This document shows, in pieces, positions 7,880-18,719 of a stretch of 64,000 nt of DNA. Source of the DNA: Chromobacterium violaceum ATCC 12472 (lineage in GTDB: Bacteria > Pseudomonadota > Gammaproteobacteria > Burkholderiales > Chromobacteriaceae); NCBI RefSeq assembly GCF_000007705.1, contig NC_005085.1:3419752-3483751 (forward strand), read 5' to 3'. The notes under the pieces were generated by a model that saw only the letters and a program-made list of their open reading frames with translations, ran no database searches and had not been told where the DNA came from. Position 1 is the stretch's first letter. Each line of letters opens with the position of its first letter. The position numbers and the translations under genes are program-made.

Positions 7880-8851
7880 ATGCCCAAACTGTTGGATTCC
7901 TTCACCGCCGCGCTGCTGGCCACCGTGGCCCTGGCCAGCCTGCTGCCCTGTTACGGCCCAGCCGCGCAGATCTTCAACCTGGCCACCAATCTGGCCATCG
8001 GCCTGCTGTTCTTCCTGCACGGCGCCAAGCTGTCGCGCGAGGCCGTGATCGCCGGCGCCGGCCACTGGAGGCTGCACCTGACCGTGCTGGCCTGCACCTT
8101 CGCGCTGTTCCCGCTGCTGGGCCTGCTGCTCAAACCGGCGCTGACGCCGCTGGTGACGCCGGAGCTGTACTTGGGCGTGCTCTATCTGTGCATGCTGCCG
8201 TCCACCGTGCAGTCATCCATCGCCTTCACCTCCATGGCCCAGGGCAATGTGCCGGCCGCCATCTGCAGCGCCACCGCGTCGAACTTGCTGGGCATCTTCA
8301 TCACGCCGCTGCTGACGGGTTGGCTGGTGGCCGGCCACGCCGGCGGGGCGCAGAACATGGGGTCGGCGCTGGACATCGTCTACCAGCTGCTGTTGCCCTT
8401 CATCGCCGGCCAGATCGCCCGCCGCTGGATAGGCGGCTGGGTGGACAAGCACAAGGCCCTGCTGAAATACGTGGACCAGGGCTCGATCCTGATGGTGGTG
8501 TACACCGCGTTCAGCGCGGCGGTGATCAGCGGGCTGTGGCGGCAGACGCCGCCGTCGGCGCTGGCCGGCCTGCTGGCGGTCAACGCCATCCTGTTGGGCC
8601 TGCTGCTGGCGATCACCTCGCTGGCCGGCCGCAAGCTGGGCTTCAGCCGCGAGGACAGGATCACCATCCTGTTTTGCGGCTCGAAGAAGAGCCTGGCCAG
8701 CGGCGTGCCGATGGCCAAGGTGCTGTTCGCCGGCCACGCCATCGGCGCCATCGTGCTGCCCTTGATGCTGTTCCACCAGATCCAGCTGATGGTGTGCGCG
8801 ATGCTGGCCCAGCGCTTCCGCCAGCGCCAGCTGGCCGAAGCCCGCGCCTGA
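7880..8851 (+). CDS. Bile acid:sodium symporter (SBF/YfeH-like) family transporter
   Basis: 323 aa inner-membrane protein with about nine or ten hydrophobic segments, of the SBF-like/YfeH branch of the bile acid:sodium symporter superfamily. Typical family features include the early segment LAIGLLFFLHGAKLSREA, the central LCMLPSTVQSSIAFTSMAQGN and FCGSKKSLASGVPMAK near the C-terminus. The substrate cannot be read from sequence; family members carry organic anions. It is divergent from the LysR gene and followed by a hairpin at 8859-8878, which reads as a terminator on the other strand. Confidence 0.9.
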   Translation: MPKLLDSFTAALLATVALASLLPCYGPAAQIFNLATNLAIGLLFFLHGAKLSREAVIAGAGHWRLHLTVLACTFALFPLLGLLLKPALTPLVTPELYLGVLYLCMLPSTVQSSIAFTSMAQGNVPAAICSATASNLLGIFITPLLTGWLVAGHAGGAQNMGSALDIVYQLLLPFIAGQIARRWIGGWVDKHKALLKYVDQGSILMVVYTAFSAAVISGLWRQTPPSALAGLLAVNAILLGLLLAITSLAGRKLGFSREDRITILFCGSKKSLASGVPMAKVLFAGHAIGAIVLPLMLFHQIQLMVCAMLAQRFRQRQLAEARA

Positions 8852-8878
8852 AAGAAAAATCCCCGCCGAAGCGGGGAT
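8852..8878 (-). terminator. Intrinsic terminator of the racemase operon
   Basis: On the minus strand an 8-base stem ATCCCCGC/GCGGGGAT with a TTCG tetraloop is followed directly by TTTTTCTTT. It lies 18 bases beyond the stop of the racemase gene and is a textbook Rho-independent terminator for that operon. It may also help end the convergent transporter transcript. Confidence 0.9.
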
Positions 8879-8895
8879 GGTTCACCGGCAAGCCC

Positions 8896-9639
8896 TCAGG
8901 CCTGCCGCGCCAGCGAGGTGATGACCGGCAGCGACTCCTTGCCGTAGCACAGCCGGCTGGGACGCACGCGCATCCGAACCAGCGACAGCAGCAGGCTGAA
9001 GCCGGCCTGGTTGGGATCGATCACCGGCACATAGCAGCCCAGCGTCGCCTCCAGCAGCTGCTCCACCCGGCGCGCCACGCCGACGAAGCCGGTGCAGCCC
9101 AGCAGGATGGACTGGGCGCCGTCGCGGCGCACCGCCTCCAGCGCGCACTCGTACACCTTGGGCACCACCACATCCATATTGGACAGCTGGTCCACCGGGC
9201 AGTCTATCGCGCGGATCGAGCTGAACGAATCCTGCAGGCCGTAAGCCTGGACATGGCCGTGCTGCATCGCCAGCGTCGACTGCAGCACGGTGACGATGGA
9301 GAAGCGCTGGCTGAGCATCAGCGCGCTGAACGCCGCCGTCGGAAAACCGCCGACGATGGGGATGTTCACCGCCTCGCGCGCGGCCTCGACGCCGCACATG
9401 TCGAAATCGCTGAGCCAGATGCCGTCGAAGCCCTCGCGCTCCAGCTGCAGCGCCGTCTCCACCACCGCCAGGCCATTGGCCAGCCAGTCGATGCGGTCCT
9501 GGATGTGGCTGGTGCCGCGCGGCAGGTTGCGCGCCTCCACCTCGACGTCGGCCGGGATCACCGGGCGGATGGATTCCAGGATCGGCTGATTGAAGGTGTC
9601 GACGCCCACCGGCACCAGCACGCAGATGCGCAAGCTCAT
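8896..9639 (-). CDS. Asp/Glu/hydantoin racemase family protein
   Basis: 247 aa from the ATG at 9639, which overlaps the stop of the upstream DUF917 gene as ATGA. The protein has the two-Cys layout of the Asp/Glu/hydantoin racemase superfamily: Cys in SDFDMCGVEAAR (about residue 75) and Cys in ILLGCTGFVG (about 184), which would act as the two acid/base residues on opposite faces of the substrate. No signal peptide. Its tight coupling to a DUF917 gene suggests a role in hydantoin or thiohydantoin breakdown, or a related amide racemisation. The exact substrate is inference. A strong terminator follows. Confidence 0.85.
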   Translation of the reverse strand: MSLRICVLVPVGVDTFNQPILESIRPVIPADVEVEARNLPRGTSHIQDRIDWLANGLAVVETALQLEREGFDGIWLSDFDMCGVEAAREAVNIPIVGGFPTAAFSALMLSQRFSIVTVLQSTLAMQHGHVQAYGLQDSFSSIRAIDCPVDQLSNMDVVVPKVYECALEAVRRDGAQSILLGCTGFVGVARRVEQLLEATLGCYVPVIDPNQAGFSLLLSLVRMRVRPSRLCYGKESLPVITSLARQA

Positions 9640-10829
9640 CGCGCGCCCTCCCGGCCGGCGTCCACCGGCGCGTACGGTCCCAGGTAGCCTAGCTGCGCCA
9701 GTTCGTCGGCGAAGCTTTGCAGGATCAGCCCCTCGCTCAGCGGCGCGGCGGCCGGCAGCGCGATCACCGCCGCCTTGCGGCCGCGCACGGACGGGTCCAG
9801 ACCATGGTCGTTGCCCGACAAGTCGCCGTTGCTGAACACATGCTGGCCCTCGCCTTCGACGAAATAGCTGATGGCGTCCGGCGCGGTCGCCAGCGGATGG
9901 GACAGCGCGCTGTCCCAGGCCAGCAGCGATTCGTTCTGATACAGCACGGTGCAGCGGCGCTCGCCGTCCTCCAGCACCACCTTGCCCAGGTCGAAGCCGC
10001 CGGCGGTGCTCACCTCGGACGACGCCAGCGTCGCCGGGCCGAACAGCAGCTTGCCCTTGATGTCCAGCTCGCGGCGCAGGAAGTCCAGCATCGCTTCGGC
10101 GGTCTTCACCTTCCCGTCCTGCAGCGCGCGGCCCAGCTTCAGCGCCCGGCTCAGCGTGCCGCGCACCGGCAGCGCGCCGCCCAATTGCGCCGGCGACATC
10201 ATCCACATCGCCAGGCCGCCGAATTGGCCGAACTGCGGATTGGTCAGGATAGGCCGCAGCATCTGCTCCACCACGGTGGAAATGTCTTCCCGCCGCTGGC
10301 CGTCCGGCGGCGGCATGCGCACGCCCAGCTCCACGCACAAGCCGCTCTCGCCCGCCAGAAAGGCCGGCGTCGGCGGCACGCCGGCGGCGGCGTAGGTCAG
10401 CATCGGCAAGGACGGCACCGCGCGGCCGGCGCCGTCGGCGTCCACCACCGCCAGCCCCAGCTTGGCCGCCACCAGACTGGCCACCACGAAACCCAGCGCG
10501 CCGCTTTCCGGCGCCACGACATAAGCCAGCTTGCGCCCTTGCGATTCCAGCCGCTGCCGCGCCGCGAGGGCGGCCTCCACCGGTCCGTTCGGCCACTGCA
10601 CCTGGTTGATCGCGTCCGGCGCGCCCATATAGGCCACCATCACGCAATCGCCGTCGGTCGCCTCGTCCACATCCACCACCCGCACCTTGTCGGTCGGATA
10701 GTAATCGCCCTTGCGAAAGTTCGCCGCCAGATGGCGGGCGGAAATCATCGTCCCGCCGCCGCCGCTGCCGAAAAAGCACGCCCCTTGCAGCAAGGGTTCC
10801 AGATCGCTGGGAGAAAGTTCAAAAGCCAT
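9636..10829 (-). CDS. DUF917 / S-methylthiohydantoin desulfurase family protein
   Basis: 397 aa from the ATG at 10829 (MAFELSPSDLEPLLQGACFF); a start three codons upstream is also possible. The N-terminal glycine-rich segment FFGSGGGGTMISAR and VMVAYMGAPDA are typical of the DUF917 family, now linked with S-methyl-thiohydantoin desulfurase and found beside hydantoinase-like genes. The C-terminal half contains a beta-rich domain (GFDLGKVVLEDGERRCTVLY). It overlaps the end of the upstream sigma54 activator gene by 11 bases and the downstream racemase by 4, so all three are probably one transcript. The chemistry for this member is not established. Confidence 0.82.
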   Translation of the reverse strand: MAFELSPSDLEPLLQGACFFGSGGGGTMISARHLAANFRKGDYYPTDKVRVVDVDEATDGDCVMVAYMGAPDAINQVQWPNGPVEAALAARQRLESQGRKLAYVVAPESGALGFVVASLVAAKLGLAVVDADGAGRAVPSLPMLTYAAAGVPPTPAFLAGESGLCVELGVRMPPPDGQRREDISTVVEQMLRPILTNPQFGQFGGLAMWMMSPAQLGGALPVRGTLSRALKLGRALQDGKVKTAEAMLDFLRRELDIKGKLLFGPATLASSEVSTAGGFDLGKVVLEDGERRCTVLYQNESLLAWDSALSHPLATAPDAISYFVEGEGQHVFSNGDLSGNDHGLDPSVRGRKAAVIALPAAAPLSEGLILQSFADELAQLGYLGPYAPVDAGREGAR

Positions 10830-13146
10830 GGCTTGCACCTGTTGTTGCGTTGTGGTCGGCGCGCCCGCCCGGCAGGCTGCCGAGCCGGATGCGCGCCCAT
10901 TGCAGCACGGGATGGGCTGGCTCGGCGGAGCCGTCGCAGGCCCGCAAAACCGACTCCAGCAACGCCCGCGCCTGCTCTTCCCTTCCAGACTCGGCCAGCA
11001 GTTCCGCCAGCCGCGTCGCGGCCTCCACCCTGGGCGGCACCGCGCCCAGCGCTTCCGCCGTGGTCAATGCGCTGCGCAGGCCATGCTCGGCGCCGGACTC
11101 ATCGCCCAAGGCACGCAGCGCGTCCGCGCGCGCGATCAGCAATTCGCCGAGGTAGGCTCGCTCCTTGTGCGCCATCGCCAGTTCCAGCCCGCGGTCGGCC
11201 AAGGCCAGCGCCTCCTCCGCCCTCCCGGCGGCAAGCAGCAGTCGGCTGCGCTGCCAGGCATAGAAAGAATGGAACAGCTTGCCGCCATGGCGCAGCATCT
11301 GCCCTTGGTAGCCCTCCTCCATCGCGGCCTCCGCTTCCCGGAGCTGGCCGCGCCGCGCCAGATGGCAGCCCAGGAAGAACTGGGCGACGCCCTGGTAAAA
11401 GGCGAAACCATGTTGCCGCGACAGCCCCTCCATCTGCGTCGCGAGGCTGCCCAGCGCCTCGTCTTCGAACAGGCAGGCCAGCCAGACCGCCCCCTGCAGG
11501 GCGATGGCGCGGCTGAAAGGCTGGTCTTCGCTACCCTGCCGCGAGCGCAGCGCCTCCAGCGCCGTGCGCGCCTGGGCGAACTGGCCCAGCTGAAACGCCG
11601 CCAGCCCTTCGAAGGTCAGCACCAGGCCGCTCAGATCGAAACCCTGGGTTCCCATCCTCCGGCTGGGACCGCCGTCCAGCAGGCCGCCCCGCTCCAGGCA
11701 CGCCAGCACCTCGGCGTGATCGCCAAGCCAGAACAGGGTGTTGGCCATCACGAAATGGGCGTCGGCCAGCGCGCTGGCGTCCCCGGTGGCCTGACCGCGC
11801 TGCAGCATCTGCTGCGCCGCGCCGCGAGCCCGGTCCAGCTCCAGCGACATCAGCTGGCTGGTCCAGATGCCGAACAGGATGGACATGATCTCCGGCTCGC
11901 AATCCAGCTCCTTGCCCACGGCCAGCGCGGCTTCGTAGCAGGACAGCGCCTCCGCGCTGGACCAGCCGTGCCGCGCGCTGTGGCAAATGCCGAGCTGGCG
12001 CAGCAGGTGGAAGTGCTCCTCCCTCGCCTCGTCCTGCAATGAGGCGCTTTCCAGCAACGCCAGTCCGCGCGACAACTCGCGCTCGGCCGCGGCGAAATCG
12101 CCGCCGTCCATCAAGCGGCCGCCCTCGTCCAGCAAGCGGCGCAACTGCTGCCGCCTGTCCTGCCGCGCGCCCAGCCGGCGCTCCACCACCTTGCGGCCGA
12201 CGCCCAGCGCGCGCGCGGCCGCGGCCTTGTTGCCGCGGCTCAGATGCAATGCCCGGTTGAGCAACAGCGTCTCGGCCGCCGCCAGCTTGTCTTCTCCCGG
12301 CAAGGCCAGCAGCGCGTCGGCCAGTTCGGCGGCGTCCGCATGCCATGCGTGGGCCTGCGGTTCCAGGAACTCGTCCAGCGCCGCCGCGGTGATCAGCGGA
12401 CCGTCGGCCAGCACGCCCAGCCGGTCCACCAGGCTGCGCAGCTGGCGCACATTGCCCGGCCAGCGGCTGTGCTGCAGACGCGTCACGGCATCGGCGGCGA
12501 AGCGCAGCGGACGCGGCTGCATCGCGCAGAAATGCTCGATCAGCGCGGGGATGTCGTCGCGGCGCTGCTCCAGCCCCGGCAGGCTGAGCACGAATACCGA
12601 CAGCCGGTAATACAAGTCCTCCCGGAACCGTCCGTCGCGCACCGCGGCCTGCAGATCGCGATGCGTGGCGGCGACCACGCGTCCGGCGAAATGCTGGGAT
12701 TCGGCCGAGCCCAGCGGGCGAAAGCTGCGCGTCTCCAGCACCCGCAGCAATTTGGGCTGCAGCGTCAGCGGCAACTCGCCGATCTCGTCCAGAAACAGCG
12801 TGCCGCGCCCTACCCTGGCCAGCAGGCCGACCCGGCTGCCCTGCGCGCCGGTGAAGGCGCCGCGGGCGTGGCCGAACAGCTCGGCCTCCATCAGGTGCTC
12901 GGGAATCGCCGCGCAGTTGAGATCGATGAAAGGCTGCCCGGCCACCAGGCTGTGGCGGTGCAGCTCATGGGCAATGACTTCCTTGCCGGCGCCGGTCGGC
13001 CCCCAGATCAATACCGTCTTGTCGGTGGGCGCCACCCGCCGCACCAGTTGCAGCAGCCGCTGGAAAACCGCGGACTGGCCTATCGCGCGCTCGGCCGGAT
13101 CGGCCCGTGCATGCAACGGGGATACATCGTATGTGGGAATGTCCAT
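10819..13146 (-). CDS. Sigma54-dependent activator with C-terminal TPR region
   Basis: 775 aa from the ATG at 13146, with AAGG 5 bases upstream. The AAA+ domain starts almost at once (about residue 20): Walker A GPTGAGKE, the GAFTGA sigma54-binding loop, Walker B GTLFLDE and the arginine-finger segment FREDLYYRLSVF. A Fis-type helix-turn-helix (GNKAAAARALGVGRKVVERR) follows at about 315-335. Instead of ending there, about 430 residues of TPR-like helical repeats continue to the C-terminus. There is no N-terminal receiver, GAF or PAS domain, so sensing must lie in the C-terminal repeats or in partners. It heads the operon with the DUF917 and racemase genes and is divergent from a gene with a -24/-12 promoter, its likely target. 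Confidence 0.9.
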   Translation of the reverse strand: MDIPTYDVSPLHARADPAERAIGQSAVFQRLLQLVRRVAPTDKTVLIWGPTGAGKEVIAHELHRHSLVAGQPFIDLNCAAIPEHLMEAELFGHARGAFTGAQGSRVGLLARVGRGTLFLDEIGELPLTLQPKLLRVLETRSFRPLGSAESQHFAGRVVAATHRDLQAAVRDGRFREDLYYRLSVFVLSLPGLEQRRDDIPALIEHFCAMQPRPLRFAADAVTRLQHSRWPGNVRQLRSLVDRLGVLADGPLITAAALDEFLEPQAHAWHADAAELADALLALPGEDKLAAAETLLLNRALHLSRGNKAAAARALGVGRKVVERRLGARQDRRQQLRRLLDEGGRLMDGGDFAAAERELSRGLALLESASLQDEAREEHFHLLRQLGICHSARHGWSSAEALSCYEAALAVGKELDCEPEIMSILFGIWTSQLMSLELDRARGAAQQMLQRGQATGDASALADAHFVMANTLFWLGDHAEVLACLERGGLLDGGPSRRMGTQGFDLSGLVLTFEGLAAFQLGQFAQARTALEALRSRQGSEDQPFSRAIALQGAVWLACLFEDEALGSLATQMEGLSRQHGFAFYQGVAQFFLGCHLARRGQLREAEAAMEEGYQGQMLRHGGKLFHSFYAWQRSRLLLAAGRAEEALALADRGLELAMAHKERAYLGELLIARADALRALGDESGAEHGLRSALTTAEALGAVPPRVEAATRLAELLAESGREEQARALLESVLRACDGSAEPAHPVLQWARIRLGSLPGGRADHNATTGASHGF

Positions 13147-13163
13147 GGCCACCTTGCGCAAGC

Positions 13164-13184
13164 GGCGCGCCCGGCGGGCGCGCC
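13164..13184 (-). other. Leader hairpin close to the activator start codon
   Basis: Perfect 9-base arms GGCGCGCCC and GGGCGCGCC flank a 3-base loop, ending 17 bases before the ATG of the sigma54 activator gene. No T-run follows, so it is not a terminator. A structure this stable next to the ribosome-binding site could limit translation of the activator or stabilise the message. Role is inference. Confidence 0.5.
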
Positions 13185-13251
13185 CAACATGGCAAGGCAT
13201 TATGCCAACGACTTTTAAAATGACAAGGATGAAAAAAATGAATGCCGCGTC

Positions 13252-13293
13252 GATTCGTCCGGCATGAAACCGAAAAATGGACGAATCCGTCCA
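13252..13293. promoter_or_regulatory. Paired dyads, candidate enhancer sites for the sigma54 activator
   Basis: GATTCGTCC (13252-13260) and GGACGAATC (13279-13287) form a perfect 9-base inverted repeat with an 18-base spacer. The right arm is also part of a second dyad, TGGACG-AATC-CGTCCA (13278-13293). Both lie about 80-120 bases upstream of the predicted start site of the -24/-12 promoter, the usual distance for enhancer sites of NtrC-type activators. A looser dyad TGGCA-N8-TGCCA is at 13190-13207. Confidence 0.55.
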
Positions 13294-13346
13294 CTCGAGC
13301 GCGCGCTGCATCGGGACAAGCGCAATGAATACAATACTTTACAAAC

Positions 13347-13362
13347 TGGCACGCTTGCTGCT
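13347..13362 (+). promoter_or_regulatory. Sigma54 (-24/-12) promoter
   Basis: The sequence cTGGCACGcttgCTGCt matches the RpoN consensus TGGCACG-N4-TTGC with one mismatch (C for the first T of the -12 element). The invariant GG (13348-13349) and GC (13360-13361) are exactly 10 bases apart. Transcription would start near 13373, about 60 bases before the ATG at 13432. A sigma54 activator gene is divergent and close by, which strongly supports the call. Confidence 0.75.
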
Positions 13363-13431
13363 GTAGACAGCGGATGCCGCAAGACCGGCCTGGCCCGGAG
13401 GCGGCGAAAAACACACACCCGGAAATTGGGC

Positions 13432-14133
13432 ATGAACGCTCGCTACACCATCAATATTCTCAACAACAGCAGGCACAGCCAGGACTTCTTCCTGTTCCAG
13501 GAGCCGGCCCGCTACGTCGGCTCGGACAGCCGCGTCTACAGCAACAGCCTCTACCACCGGGCCTTGCCGCCGATATCGGAAACCGGCGCCATCCTGATCC
13601 TGGAGCTGCTGCCGTCCAGCTTCGCCGCCGCGCAGGCCCGCGCGGACCCGGCGCCGCGCCCCGGCCTGCCCTCTGGGCACGCCATGTCCTGCCAGCCGGT
13701 GCGGACCGCCCGCCCGGGCCACTCCGCGCCTAACGCGGTCACCATGAGCCTGGAGCCCGAACCTGAACTCAGCGCCGCCCGCCATCATCCCGGCGTGAGA
13801 GAGAACGCGTTTCGCATCAGCATTCCCGACTACGACGCCGGGCGGCGGCCCTGCAACGTCGGCCAGGCGGTGCGCACCGGCGACGGCCGCATGGTGCTGT
13901 CCAGCTTCATCGACGCCAGTCCGGGCCGCGACATCGACTGCGCGCCGCTTCCGCGCTTCTACGCCGGCGTCGGCCGCCGCCACGCCGGCACCGTCATCGA
14001 TTTCGCCAGCTGCCGCGAAGGCGCGGCCGTCTGCGACGCCGGCGAAGGCCATACCACTTTCAACCTGATCTACGACCGCCGCGGCGACTGGATAGTCGAG
14101 GTCGTCGAAGGCCGCCCCGCCTGGCAGACCTGA
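13432..14133 (+). CDS. Protein of unknown function under a sigma54 promoter
   Basis: 233 aa from the ATG at 13432; the open frame extends upstream but only this start lies downstream of the predicted sigma54 start site. The N-terminus YTINILNNSRHSQDFFLFQE, with the later SRVYSNSLYHRALPPI, resembles a group of small proteins that begin with a beta-rich NNS...FQ segment. I have a weak recollection of similarity to the rhizosphere-induced RhiA group, which I do not rely on. The middle (about 65-110) is Pro/Arg/Ala-rich and looks disordered. There is no signal peptide or membrane segment. It ends 2 bases before the stop of the convergent beta-lactamase gene. Function unknown; regulation by the neighbouring activator is inferred. 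Confidence 0.75.
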   Translation: MNARYTINILNNSRHSQDFFLFQEPARYVGSDSRVYSNSLYHRALPPISETGAILILELLPSSFAAAQARADPAPRPGLPSGHAMSCQPVRTARPGHSAPNAVTMSLEPEPELSAARHHPGVRENAFRISIPDYDAGRRPCNVGQAVRTGDGRMVLSSFIDASPGRDIDCAPLPRFYAGVGRRHAGTVIDFASCREGAAVCDAGEGHTTFNLIYDRRGDWIVEVVEGRPAWQT

Positions 14134-14135
14134 GC

Positions 14136-14993
<858 letters not shown>

Positions 14994-15091
14994 TCAGGTG
15001 TGCCTGCCCAAACCGCGATCCCGGCAGGATTCTAGCCAGCCCGATCCGGCGGGGTAAACCGCGCCGGCCGTAACTGCCGTAACCGAACGAC

Positions 15092-16651
15092 ATGACCGCC
15101 GACTCCATACGCTTTGAACTCACCCCGCCCTATCGCCATGACGGCAAACCTGCCCGTTTCCAGTCGCTGTGGCTGCTCGCGCGGCTCCATTACGCGGCGG
15201 CCCACGAAGACGGCATGGTGGCGGTTTCCGCGCTGCGCCAGCGTTTTCCCGCCAGCCGGACGCCGCGCATGCTGGTTTCCCGAGCGTTTGCCGATTTCGC
15301 CGCCTGGGGCGTGGAGGTCGGCTGGGGCGCGCCGCCCAGCGAATCCATCGCCCTGCTGAACCCGGACGGCCGCAGCCGCGGCCCCTTCTGGCTGAGCGCC
15401 GCCGGCCACGCGCGGCTGGGCTTCCTGGTGGACGGAAAACCCGCCGATCGCCGCCAGCTGGAACTATTCCTGGGACTGGCGCCCTGGCCCTCCTCGGAGC
15501 CGGACGCCGCCCGCTTGGACACGTTGTCGCACAACCTCGATTACTGGAGCCAGCTCACCCAGGCGATCCGCGACGAACGCGACGGCATGGGCAGGCTGGC
15601 GGGACCGCAGGTGGCCGCCTCCTTCCATGCCGCCAGCCTGGCGGCGCGCAACGATTTCCAGCAGGCGCTGGCGTTGACCAAGGAGAGCCTGGCCTGGCGC
15701 CGCAGCGCCCAATTCGACGACAGCAGGCTGGCGCTGAAAAAACTGGGGCGGGTGCTGGACGGCCGCCGTTTCGAAACCGCCCAGCCCACCTTCGCCGCGA
15801 TGGCTTGCATCGCGCGCGCTTGGGACCATTACGCGCGCGGAGAATCCGTGAGCGCCGAAGCTTGCCTCGGCCAACTGCTCGGCCCGGGCGAGTTGCAGCC
15901 GGTCTACCGCTACAACCCCCGCGTGCGTTTCGAATGCCTGAACCTGGGCGCGCTGCTGCACAAGCAGGCCGCCATCGCAGAGCGCGCGCCGGAACGCGCG
16001 GAAGCGGCGTTGCGCGATTTGGCCGGCGCCCTGGAAGCCGCCTACGAGGCGGACTCCATCGACGCCGCCCAGCACGTGGCGGCCAATCTGGGCTGGTGCC
16101 TGTGGCTGTTCTGGCAGCAACAGCTGATCGATCCGCTGCGCGTGCTGCGGATGGCGGACATGCAGCGTCTGGCGATGCGCTGGCTGGGATTGTCGGAATG
16201 GATTTGCGACCGCTTCGGCGTGGGCAACGGCTCAGCCTGGAACGTCGTGTTCCTGCTGCGCATCGCCCGCGGCGATTGCCTGCATGCCAAGCGGCCGTCC
16301 CTCGCCGGATTCCGGTCCGCCAAGCCGTTCCCGCTGCAAGACCTGCGCGACGCGCTGGCCCTGTCGCCCTGCCCGTTTTCCGCGGCCAAGGGCTACCGCA
16401 GCTGGGCGGCCGTCGCGGAAGTGACGCTGGAGGAGCACGACCAGGGCCGCCTGCCGCTGACGCCGCTGCAACTGGCCAACCTGTTGCTGGAGACGCTGTG
16501 GTTCCAGGCCTGGGAAGACGGGCTCAGCAGGCGGGCCTGCGGCAACGCGCAGAGGCTGAAGCTGCTGCTGCCGCATCTGCGCCGCAGCGAGCGCAGCTTC
16601 TTCCGCGCCGAGATGGCCGCACTGCCGCCGGAGCTGTTGGAGTCCGGATAA
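15092..16651 (+). CDS. Hypothetical protein, 519 aa, helical
   Basis: A 519-aa protein I do not recognise. It has normal codon use, begins with an ATG 188 bases after the divergent beta-lactamase start, and is followed by a hairpin, so it is very likely real. There is no signal peptide and no clear membrane segment. The sequence is rich in Ala, Leu and Arg, with long amphipathic helices suggestive of a TPR-like or all-helical fold, for example FHAASLAARNDFQQALALTK and an Ala/Glu-rich stretch at about 300-325. Trp residues are unusually frequent (for example WLGLSEWICDRF and WFQAWEDG). It shares no operon with its neighbours, so the role is open. Confidence 0.8.
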   Translation: MTADSIRFELTPPYRHDGKPARFQSLWLLARLHYAAAHEDGMVAVSALRQRFPASRTPRMLVSRAFADFAAWGVEVGWGAPPSESIALLNPDGRSRGPFWLSAAGHARLGFLVDGKPADRRQLELFLGLAPWPSSEPDAARLDTLSHNLDYWSQLTQAIRDERDGMGRLAGPQVAASFHAASLAARNDFQQALALTKESLAWRRSAQFDDSRLALKKLGRVLDGRRFETAQPTFAAMACIARAWDHYARGESVSAEACLGQLLGPGELQPVYRYNPRVRFECLNLGALLHKQAAIAERAPERAEAALRDLAGALEAAYEADSIDAAQHVAANLGWCLWLFWQQQLIDPLRVLRMADMQRLAMRWLGLSEWICDRFGVGNGSAWNVVFLLRIARGDCLHAKRPSLAGFRSAKPFPLQDLRDALALSPCPFSAAKGYRSWAAVAEVTLEEHDQGRLPLTPLQLANLLLETLWFQAWEDGLSRRACGNAQRLKLLLPHLRRSERSFFRAEMAALPPELLESG

Positions 16652-16655
16652 AAGA

Positions 16656-16685
16656 CAAGCCCGCGCGGGTCGACGCGCGGGCTTG
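16656..16685. terminator. Hairpin between convergent hypothetical gene and uvrB
   Basis: Perfect 12-base arms CAAGCCCGCGCG (16656-16667) and CGCGCGGGCTTG (16674-16685) with a 6-base loop, starting five bases after the stop at 16651. No T-run of note on the plus strand. Probable shared terminator of the convergent pair. Confidence 0.6.
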
Positions 16686-16706
16686 CCGGGGAGACAGGGC
16701 CATCGC

Positions 16707-18719
<2,013 letters not shown>

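Noticed and set aside
8896-10779. A 627-codon open frame that appears to fuse an unknown N-terminus with the racemase
   Set aside because: Only the 3' part from 9639 matches a family; the upstream part is an out-of-frame reading of the DUF917 gene, which has its own clear frame.
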